The notes under the pieces are model-generated. The model made no database searches. It was not told the origin of the DNA and was given only the letters and a program-made list of their open reading frames with translations. Source: Pseudomonas gingeri (lineage in GTDB: Bacteria > Pseudomonadota > Gammaproteobacteria > Pseudomonadales > Pseudomonadaceae). From it: DNA of 64,000 nt. Of this stretch, positions 51,040-59,300 are shown one piece after another. Position 1 is the first letter of the stretch. Each line of letters opens with the position of its first letter. The stretch is taken from NCBI RefSeq assembly GCF_013386165.1, contig NZ_JACAOS010000018.1, forward strand, positions 256,683 to 320,682, given 5' to 3'. The position numbers and the translations under genes were made by a program.

Positions 51040-52007
51040 GCCTTGGCGCCTGGGATGGATGACATCCCAGGCCCACGGTTGGCCCCTATCTCCAGCAGGG
51101 GATGGTACTCGGGCGGTCTTCCCAGGTGAGTGAGCAACAAGGTCAGGGAGTCGGCGTTGTCGAGCATGACATCGACTCTTTTGTGCTCATCCGAGAGAAA
51201 AAAACGGCGGGCTTCAGTCAGATCCCGGGCACTGGTGAGCAGCAACAGGCGTTGCAGGGATTTTCCCTCCAGGTCATGCCAGTGTCGGTCGTCGTCCTCT
51301 TCGTCGGGCTCCTTGAACAATTCGCTGTCGGGCGTGGTACTGGAGAAGGCGTGCTCCTGGACCCGCTCCAGGGCGTCGTGGCGCAGCCTGCCCACCAGCG
51401 TGCTGGTATCGAGCAGATCCAGGAACGGCCGGCTCGAATCCAGGTAACAGAAGTCAATGGTGTCGAGGACCAGATGGCTGAGCTCATGCAGCAGGACTGC
51501 CGCCATGTTGTGTGCTTGCATGTCGAAGGTTCTCGGGCGCATGGGCAGGTAGGCCTGAAAGCCGGGATCGAAAAAGCGCTCGGTCAAATAGATTTTCCTG
51601 GCGCTCTCGTTGGGCAAGGTGAACGCCTGAATGCTGTGTTCCGGGTGCAGGGCCGAGCCCACCACATAGCGTGATGAAGTCTCGGGATTGAGCGATGGCT
51701 TGAGCAGTTCCCCGAGCAGCATGTGGGCGCGGAACTTGATTTTCCGGATCACGCTTTCATTCACCACAGAGATGCCGAAGAACTTTTCCACAAAGAGACG
51801 GCGCTTTTTATCCAGGATGGCGTCGGAAAAAAGTCGGTCCATATTCCAGATGGCAGCGCTCAAATAGGCCACTGCCTGTTCGTGGCCAAGGCGGATCAGG
51901 CGCGCGCGGGCGGGGTAGAGTCGGCGGATACTGTCAATCCCGATCGCCTGTACGCGCATTTGTTCGCGGATGGCTCTTCGGGGCAGGCAATAATCAAGCA
52001 GCTTCAT
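51033..52007 (-). CDS. Stand-alone metallopeptidase-domain protein, split from a giant DUF6543 toxin
   Basis: 324 residues. The zinc motif HELSH begins at about residue 174 and is followed by LVLDTIDFCYLDSSRPFLDLLDT. The T-x-D-x-x-Y after HExxH resembles the GTxDxxYG motif of aspzincin (M35-like) peptidases, where the Asp is the third metal ligand. It matches the C-terminal 330 residues of the fused giant protein encoded at 56366-61582 throughout, including WHDLE and NADS blocks. Its ATG overlaps the stop of the giant upstream gene (ATGA), so translation is coupled. It is probably a catalytic toxin subunit; a frameshift of a once fused gene is the alternative origin. Confidence 0.75.
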   Translation of the reverse strand: MKLLDYCLPRRAIREQMRVQAIGIDSIRRLYPARARLIRLGHEQAVAYLSAAIWNMDRLFSDAILDKKRRLFVEKFFGISVVNESVIRKIKFRAHMLLGELLKPSLNPETSSRYVVGSALHPEHSIQAFTLPNESARKIYLTERFFDPGFQAYLPMRPRTFDMQAHNMAAVLLHELSHLVLDTIDFCYLDSSRPFLDLLDTSTLVGRLRHDALERVQEHAFSSTTPDSELFKEPDEEDDDRHWHDLEGKSLQRLLLLTSARDLTEARRFFLSDEHKRVDVMLDNADSLTLLLTHLGRPPEYHPLLEIGANRGPGMSSIPGAKAH

Positions 52008-55000
52008 GGCGAGAGTCCTTCCAGGCAGTGCCCTTGCAGGTTGAATGACCACTGTTTGTAGGTGTTCTGTTGCAGCCAGGGCCCCCGCGTGTGGTCCTTG
52101 ACGATGCGCCAGCGCCGATTGTCTTCTTGTACCTGAAAGACTTTTCCGCCGACCGCCGCGAAGGTCTTGCCAGTCGCTATGTCCTGGTACAGGCCGGTGG
52201 CCAGGACCGGGGTCATGTCCGCCAAGGCCACGTCATGGGCTTCATGGTCGAGGATCGCGGCCTTTTGTCTGGGCGTCAGGCGAACGACGCCCCAGGCCGG
52301 GTCGGCAAAGGGTGACTCGATCAGGTCTGCGGTTTCTGTTGGCACCGGGTCGGCCAGGTTCGATGGGCTCCAGCCGCGGCGTGCCACCGCCAGTTGCGCC
52401 AGGCCGATGACGAACTCTTCGATCGCCTCGCCCCAGCGACCCTGCCAGGCCTTTTGCCCCGCTTCCTTGAGCCGCAGGAGGGTCTGCCAGATGAGCCGTG
52501 GCAAGTGCAGCCGCCCAAGCAGAAACGTCGCGCCCTGGTAAAGCCCGGTCTTGAGCCAGGACAGGGCGTTGCTCCAGGCCGGGTGCTGGTCTTGTACGCT
52601 CTGTCGACCAAGCATGTCCTTGAGCAGCGCAGTGGTGTCCTGATAGAGCCGCTGGAAGAAATTGCCGCGCAGCGGATTGTCGCTGATTCCCAGGGGCGCC
52701 CGCGGTGTGCTGAATACCTGTTGTGCGTAATGAGCGCGCCGCTCATGGGCCAGTCTTTCGAGAACTCGCTGTTGCAGGCTGTTCGAGTCCCTGAGGTCGT
52801 TCAGCAACGCGGCTTCATCGGTGTATTCCCGGAAAATCGGCGGCGGGCCCTGTGGGGTGAGCAGGATTTGCGGGCCGTGTTCGCCGGATCTGCGGCCAAT
52901 CAGATAGAAGCCGGCCACGGGATCGGCTTGCGCCTGGACGCCGCTGATCAATTCCAGTGGGCGAACGTCGATACTCTGTCCGTTCAAGGGTTTTCTGGCG
53001 AGACCGTCGGGCATCGCCAGCAGGTGCTTGATATAGCCGTGGGCGGTGCTGGACAGGGTGTTGCGGATCACCTGGGTGAAGGCGTGCAGCAGGCTCTGCC
53101 AGGAAAAGTGTTTTCGAAACGCGAGCTGGTGTTTTGCGCTGCCACTTTCGCTGGCCGACAGATAGGAGTCGAGCAGATTCCCATAATGGCTGCCAATGGC
53201 GGCTTCTTTCACCAGGCTCTTGAGGCGGTTGCCGGTCAGCTCCTTGGGCAGCCAGCCCGCTGGAGTGCTCGCGACGATCGAGCTTTGGTCGATATGGTCG
53301 AAGTGCCTCAGGGCAAAGTCGCTCAGCGATTCACGGATGATCTCGGCCGCATTGCCCAGCGTCAGCGAGACATTGATCTTGTCGGGGTCGAGTCCGGCTG
53401 CCGGAAAGTCCCGTGACAGCAGGCTCATGACCTTGGTCCTGGCGTTGTCGCGGATAGCGGGAATGTCCTGGTGATAGTCCCCCGTCGTTGCGGCATCCTG
53501 GCGATAGCGGTCGAGCAGGCTCGCCAGGGCGAACTGCCGACTGTCGCTGGTGTTCGCCAGCCAGGCCGGCAGCGCCAGGTGCAGGGCCGCGTTCTCGCCG
53601 CCCTGGATGGCTTTTTCCAGGGTGGGAATGCTCGCGTGGGTGTCGAGACAGGACTCCAGGTGCTGGTGGAAGTTGTCGTCCGAGTAGGAGGAGGCGGTGG
53701 CATGCGCCAGGTCTCCCAGCGCCTTGTCGATCAATGAGTGCTGGCGGTTGCTCCAGAAACTGTCCTGGATAAGCTCAAAAGCCAGGGCCGGATAGACCCG
53801 GTGATTGGCGTGAGGGTTCTTCGGCAGGGGCAGGTTTGTCGGTCGTTCGCTTCTGGCGATGTGTTCCAGCAGGGCCAGGCGATCCACGGGGTCATGCAGG
53901 CGTCGCTGGAGTTCGACCTCGGCGGCGTGAAATGAAGGAAAGGCTTGCGCGCCGTGGACCGGGGTCCACAGCAGCACGGCGCCGGAGTGTTCGGTGTCCA
54001 GGCCGCCCCGTTCGGTCAGCAGGAAACAGTTGTGCAGTTTGATCGGTGTTGCCGAGGCGTGGGTCCTGAGCGTCAGTGCGAAGGCATCGGGAATAAAGCC
54101 ATGCAAGCCGGGACGCGTGTCCCGTCGATGGCTGTCGAGAATGTTGTCGAGCAGTTCCAGGTCGCTCTCGCTCAAGTCTCCCCGCAGTACCTTGAACTGT
54201 GTTTCGCAGCGCAGTCCATTGACCACCGCCTCGCTCAAGGGCTCGGCCAGGGATCCGTACACGGAGCGTTGCTGGCGCAGGTAGCGGTCGAGAAAGCCCG
54301 GCAGGAGCTGATTGACGACCGTGTTGAGCCGTGCAACGTCGAGGTTGGCGACCCGCGCCCAGTGGCTGTCCCGGTCCTTGCTGAACAGGCCGATCTGCGG
54401 CGCGTCTGCCAGCGGGTCGGCCTGCTGTGTCAGGCGTTCGAGGAAATAGTCCGCCACGCGCTGTGAACGGCTCGTCAGCAGCGGCGTATCGCCGAGTTCA
54501 GGAAGCGCTGACGGGGAGTGGTTGAGGTAGAGATCGGCGACGGGCAGGTTGCCCAGAGGGTCGAGGTTCAGTGCCTGGGACAGTTCGCTCTGGATGAAGG
54601 CCTTGAGGGAAGGGCGCTGCTTCAGCCCGGTGGTGAGGGTGGCCTTGAGTTCGTTCAATGTCTTGAGCTGGTAACTGACGGTCTCCAGTGTCGGCGCCAG
54701 TGTTCGGCGCAGGCCTACCTCGACGGGCTTCTCGCTGGTGGAGAGATCCAGCCGGTGGCTCCATCGACCCAGGGGCGCGACCGCGACCAGACGCGGATCG
54801 ATCATGGCGCGGACATCGATTGCCTGTTCGAATGCTGGTGCCAGCGCCAGCGCGCCGTTGCTGGCGCGATAGCGTTCGAGCACGTACTCCACGTTGTCGC
54901 GTTGCTTGGCGATGATGAGGTCGAGCTGCGCCTTGAACACCGACGGGGCGCCTGCGACCAGCACGATGTTGCTGATGCCCGCGCTCTTCAGCCGGGCGCG

Positions 55001-56263
55001 TTCACGCAATGACAAACCATGACGCCACTCATCACCATGGCTCGGGTCCTCGAGCCGGGCCTTGAGCGAAGCCTGCAGCGCGGTTTGGTCTTCGAAGATC
55101 TGCAAGCGCCCGGCGCCATAGAGGAAGAAAGCGGGGCGCCGTCGACGGTCGCTGCGCACGACAAATGCATTGGCCAGCCGCGACGAGCGTTCGCCTGCCT
55201 GGAGGCTCAAGGCGTAGAGCGTCAGTTCGTTCAGCCTCGAGGCATCCGCTGGGTAGAGCCCGCAGAGGGAATGGAAGTCCTCGGGATTGAGGGCATTCCA
55301 GTCCTGTTCCTGCTGGAGCAGTTCGGCTCGAAAGCGCGTGCCCATGGCATCGATGAACAGTTCCTGACGTGCTTGTCCGTTGTCGAGGGGCTCCTTCCAG
55401 AACGCTTGCAGGGCGGCTCCCAGATGGCTGGACAGCTGATTGGCAATGCTCGCCAGGCCACTTTCCCAGGCGGCGGTATCCGCGACCGAGGAGGCGTAGC
55501 CGGGTGCGACGAACTCGCGGGTTTGATTGTGTGCCCAGCCGCCGCGATTGTAGTACTCCAGCAAGGCCTCGCTCGGTAACCGGGTCGAGACCTGCCGCAG
55601 CGGCAGTGGCGGCGCGGTTGCGTGGTGGACCGGGTCTTCATAGTTGATGACCCGCAGGGACGCCAGGTTGACGTGAATGAAGCGCTTGCCCAGCGTGCTT
55701 TCGAGCCGTTGCGTGAGCAGGGCGTTGAGCGTGGGCAAGTGCAGCAGTTCGTCATGCAGGTGCTTGAGGGTGTAGTCGAGGTAGTTTTCGATGGACTGGC
55801 GCCGATCATTCAAGACGATTCCCCGGATAGGCTCCGAGACCAGGGTGGGTGGTGGCTGATAGCGGATGGCGCTCTTGATCCTGAGTGCGACGAAACGCAG
55901 CAATTCGTCGCGTTGCGGGGCAAGGGCCAGGCGTTCGAGTAGCTTGTTCAGCGCCAGGTCCCGTGTCTCGAAACGCTCCAGGCCGAAAGACGGGGTACAG
56001 AGGAACGCCGCCTGGCCGGGAGGGCCGCTGACCAGGAAGGTGCCGGCCAGGTCGGCTGCCGCAGACCCTTGCGCGACAATGAAGAGTTTATCGACGGACA
56101 TGGGGATATCGATTGCCTGCCGGGCGTCCTGGCTGGCCAGGAAGAGGTTTCTCAGCCAGTTGCGCTCACCGGGCTGGAGATGCAGCGAGGTTTCCAGTGC
56201 GCTGGATGTGTCACGCAGTTCCATGGCCTGGGACAGGTAATAGACAGGAGGATGGTCGGACAT
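52004..56263 (-). CDS. Giant DUF6543 (dermonecrotic toxin domain) protein without its C-terminal peptidase
   Basis: 1419 residues, no signal peptide or membrane anchor. It is a paralogue of the upstream 1738-residue protein over its whole length: ERNWLRNLFLASQDARQAID, PQRDELLRFVALRIKSAIRY, FLLTERGGLDTEHSGAVLLW and RRWRIVKDHTRGPWLQ all have close counterparts there. These blocks are typical of the large Pseudomonas proteins carrying DUF6543, related to dermonecrotic-type toxins. It stops at EGLSP just where the paralogue continues into the peptidase; that domain follows as the overlapping next gene. GAAGG precedes the ATG. Delivery route unknown. Confidence 0.82.
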   Translation of the reverse strand: MSDHPPVYYLSQAMELRDTSSALETSLHLQPGERNWLRNLFLASQDARQAIDIPMSVDKLFIVAQGSAAADLAGTFLVSGPPGQAAFLCTPSFGLERFETRDLALNKLLERLALAPQRDELLRFVALRIKSAIRYQPPPTLVSEPIRGIVLNDRRQSIENYLDYTLKHLHDELLHLPTLNALLTQRLESTLGKRFIHVNLASLRVINYEDPVHHATAPPLPLRQVSTRLPSEALLEYYNRGGWAHNQTREFVAPGYASSVADTAAWESGLASIANQLSSHLGAALQAFWKEPLDNGQARQELFIDAMGTRFRAELLQQEQDWNALNPEDFHSLCGLYPADASRLNELTLYALSLQAGERSSRLANAFVVRSDRRRRPAFFLYGAGRLQIFEDQTALQASLKARLEDPSHGDEWRHGLSLRERARLKSAGISNIVLVAGAPSVFKAQLDLIIAKQRDNVEYVLERYRASNGALALAPAFEQAIDVRAMIDPRLVAVAPLGRWSHRLDLSTSEKPVEVGLRRTLAPTLETVSYQLKTLNELKATLTTGLKQRPSLKAFIQSELSQALNLDPLGNLPVADLYLNHSPSALPELGDTPLLTSRSQRVADYFLERLTQQADPLADAPQIGLFSKDRDSHWARVANLDVARLNTVVNQLLPGFLDRYLRQQRSVYGSLAEPLSEAVVNGLRCETQFKVLRGDLSESDLELLDNILDSHRRDTRPGLHGFIPDAFALTLRTHASATPIKLHNCFLLTERGGLDTEHSGAVLLWTPVHGAQAFPSFHAAEVELQRRLHDPVDRLALLEHIARSERPTNLPLPKNPHANHRVYPALAFELIQDSFWSNRQHSLIDKALGDLAHATASSYSDDNFHQHLESCLDTHASIPTLEKAIQGGENAALHLALPAWLANTSDSRQFALASLLDRYRQDAATTGDYHQDIPAIRDNARTKVMSLLSRDFPAAGLDPDKINVSLTLGNAAEIIRESLSDFALRHFDHIDQSSIVASTPAGWLPKELTGNRLKSLVKEAAIGSHYGNLLDSYLSASESGSAKHQLAFRKHFSWQSLLHAFTQVIRNTLSSTAHGYIKHLLAMPDGLARKPLNGQSIDVRPLELISGVQAQADPVAGFYLIGRRSGEHGPQILLTPQGPPPIFREYTDEAALLNDLRDSNSLQQRVLERLAHERRAHYAQQVFSTPRAPLGISDNPLRGNFFQRLYQDTTALLKDMLGRQSVQDQHPAWSNALSWLKTGLYQGATFLLGRLHLPRLIWQTLLRLKEAGQKAWQGRWGEAIEEFVIGLAQLAVARRGWSPSNLADPVPTETADLIESPFADPAWGVVRLTPRQKAAILDHEAHDVALADMTPVLATGLYQDIATGKTFAAVGGKVFQVQEDNRRWRIVKDHTRGPWLQQNTYKQWSFNLQGHCLEGLSP

Positions 56264-56293
56264 GTGCTGTGCCTTCGTTCATGTTGACGGCGG

Positions 56294-56320
56294 GCGATGC
56301 TCGCCGAGGCGAGGCATCGC
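56294..56320. repeat. Intergenic hairpin between the two giant genes
   Basis: GCGATGC (56294-56300) pairs with GCATCGC (56314-56320), with TCGC / GCGA inside and a CGAG loop plus one bulged G. It has no T-run, so transcript processing or attenuation rather than simple termination is likely in this 102-base gap. Confidence 0.65.
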
Positions 56321-56365
56321 GCTTGAAGGACACCGACGCTACAGGGGGCGCTCCGACGGGCGGCG

Positions 56366-59300
56366 TTAGATAGTGCTGGCCGGTGTGGCTCCTGGCGTCT
56401 GGCGGGGGTTGCCGGTGAAAATCGGATAGAACTCCGTGGGGCGCCCCAGGTAGTTGATCATCAGCGCCACGGAGTCGGCGTTGGCCAGGATGATGTCGAT
56501 GCGCCTGGCCTCGTCGTCGCGGAATTTCTGGCGGGCGCCTTGCAGATCGGAGCAGCGGGTTAGGGCCAGGACCCGCTTGTACGGTTCATCCTCGATATCG
56601 TGCCAGGTGCCGGTGACCTCGTCCTCAAGCCGGAACAGTTGTTCGGTGGGGGTGCGCAAGGAGAGTGCCGTTTCCTGTAGCTCTTTTAATGCCTCCTGTT
56701 GTTCACATCCGTCGCGGGTGCGGGTGTCGAGCAGGTCGTAGAAGGGCCGGAAGGCGTCAAGGTAGGCAATGTCCACAGTATTGAAGACAAGATGGCTGAG
56801 TTCGTGGAGCAAGATACTGGCCATGTTGTGCAACAGGCCGTTGAAGGTCCTTGGCCTGAGGGGGCTATAGGCCTCGAGGCGGGGTTCGAAGAACAGCTCA
56901 TTCAGATAGATGCTACGGGTACGATCGCACTCCACCACGAAGGCTGCACACATCCATTCCGGCCTGCGGCTGGCGCCGAGGACATAGAGCTCCGAGAGGT
57001 CGGGGGAGCGTGCGGGAGACAGCAATTCCCTGACCAGCTTGTCGAGCATTTTGCTGATTCTCTGGTTCAGGCCTCGACTGATGGTTCTGAGGCCGAAGAA
57101 CTCCTGGAGGTAAAGCTGTCGCTGGCTGTCGAGTCGGGTGCCGGCTGTCAGCGATTGCAGGCGTTTCCTGGCGTTTCTCAGGTAGGTGAGGGTCAGGGCG
57201 TGGGCCTGCTTGATTCGCCGGGCCTTGTCCGGGTAAAGATGTTTGATTGCTTTCATGCCCGTGGCCAGTACCTTGATTTCACGGTTCAGGGTCTGGCGGG
57301 TGTTGATATGGTCCAGCAGGCGATTGCCATCGCCGCCACCCAGCAAGCGGCCCTTGAGGTCCATGTCCCACTGGTCTTGCGCGCCCTTTCTGAGCCAGGG
57401 GCCGGGTTCCTGATCCGTCACGATGCGCCAGCGCCGGTCCTCGAACCGCACCTGGAACACCCGCCCGCGCACGGCGGCGTACTGGCGCTGGGTGCCCGGG
57501 TCGGTATGGATGCCCAGGGCGGCGTCATGCTCCAGGTCGTTCAAGGCAATATCCCGGACTTCGTAGCCGAGCAGGCGCTCTTGCTGTTCCCGGGTCAGGT
57601 GCATGTCTGCCCAGCCAGGTGCGGCTGGAAACGGCGATTCGATCGGCGTCGGCGGCGTGGGTGTTGGCGCGGGTGCCGGTACGGGGGGCGCTAACCCGAC
57701 GTGAGTGCCGGCCGTCGGGACCTTGCGTGCCAGGGCCAGTTGCGCCAGGGCGCTGGTGAACTCTTCCATCGCCACGGCCCAGCGGCCGTGCCAGGCATTG
57801 TCCGCGGCGTCCTTGAATTGCGGCAGGGTTTGCCAGATCAGCCAGGGCATGCGCAGGCGGCCGAGCATGAAGCGGGTGTCCTGGTGCAGTTGGTTGCCGA
57901 GCAGGTGAACCACCGTGTTCCATGCCGATTGCTGGCCTTGGGTGCCTTGCAGCCCCAATTGGTCTTTCAGCAGGGCGGTCATGTCGTTGTACAGCCGGGT
58001 GAGGAAATTGCCCTTGATGGTGTTCCACAAGAGGCTGACCGTTCGGGTGCTGAACACCTGCTCGCTGTAGAACTGGCGCACGCTGCTCGAAAGCCTGCCG
58101 AGCACGAGCTGTCGTAGCGATCCGCTACGGCCCAGTTCGCTCATGAACAGCGATTCGTTGTCGAACTCGCGAAAGGCCGGCCGCGCACCATAAGGGCTGA
58201 AGAGCACCTGGGCGCCGAGGCTATCGGAGCGTCCGATCAGATACAGGCCCAGGGCCTGGTCGGCGCTCTTCCTGGCCTGGCGCAGCAGTTCCAGTGGACG
58301 CACGATGATGTCACTGCCGGCGAGCGGGAGGCGGGCCACTCCGTCGGGCATGCTGAACAGATGCCGGATAAGGCCGTGGGCCTGGGCGGACAGTGATTGT
58401 TGCAGGTACTGGCGCAGCGCATGTTCGAGGCTTTGCCAGACCAGGTGCCGGCTGAACAGGTGCTGACGCTCGGGTACCCGCTTTTCGCTATGGGATAGGT
58501 GGGAGTCCAGCAGCGCCGCGTAATGCGTGCCGAGGTTCGCTTCCTTGATCAGGGTATTGAGGTGCGCGACCGTCAAACCCTCCGCAAGCTGCTCGGCGCC
58601 CGTCAGTGTCGTTGCCGCTCCGTCGATCTCGTCGAAATGGCGCAGGGCGTAATCCGTCAGTGTCTGTGTGTGTGTGCTCTGCGCTGGCGGGCCGGAGACC
58701 GAGAGGTGTACGTCATCGGGGTTCAGGCCCAAGGCTGGAAAATCGCGATTGAGCAGGCCGGCAATCTTGGCCCGGGCGAACGCGCGGATGTCGGGGATAT
58801 CGTGGTGGTAATCGATGGGCGTATCGACGTGCTGCCGGTGTCGGTCCAGCAACTCTGCCAGGGCCAGTTGCTCGTCGGCGCGGGCATTCGCCAGCCAGCC
58901 GGGCAACGCGCTATGAAGGCGGCTGTGGCGTGTTGCCTGGAGGGCTTTTTCCAGGTGCGGCAGTGAGGCGTGCCGTAGCAGGCAGGATTGCACCTGGCCT
59001 TGCAGGCTGGCGGCCGGCAGTTGTGCGCGGGCCGCTTCGGCGATATCGCCCAGGGCCTTGTCGACCAAGGAGTCGATCCGCTCGGTCAGGAAGTTGTTGC
59101 GGATGCGTTCGAAGCCGATGCTCATGCCGTCGCGGTGATTGTTCGCCGCGAATGATGCGTGGGGAGCTTCGGTTATCAGGTTCTCCAGCAGGCTCAGGCA
59201 TTGGACCGGGGTGCGCAGGCGCCGCTTGAGTTCGTCTTCGGCCCTGGGCAATGAATCGAACGCTTCGAGTCCGCCGGCGGGTGTCCAGAGCAGCGCGCGT

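Noticed and set aside
52000..52010. Programmed frameshift joining the 1419-residue protein to the peptidase gene
   Set aside because: No slippery heptamer is seen; the ATGA overlap explains coupling by re-initiation. A sequencing or recent frameshift error remains possible.
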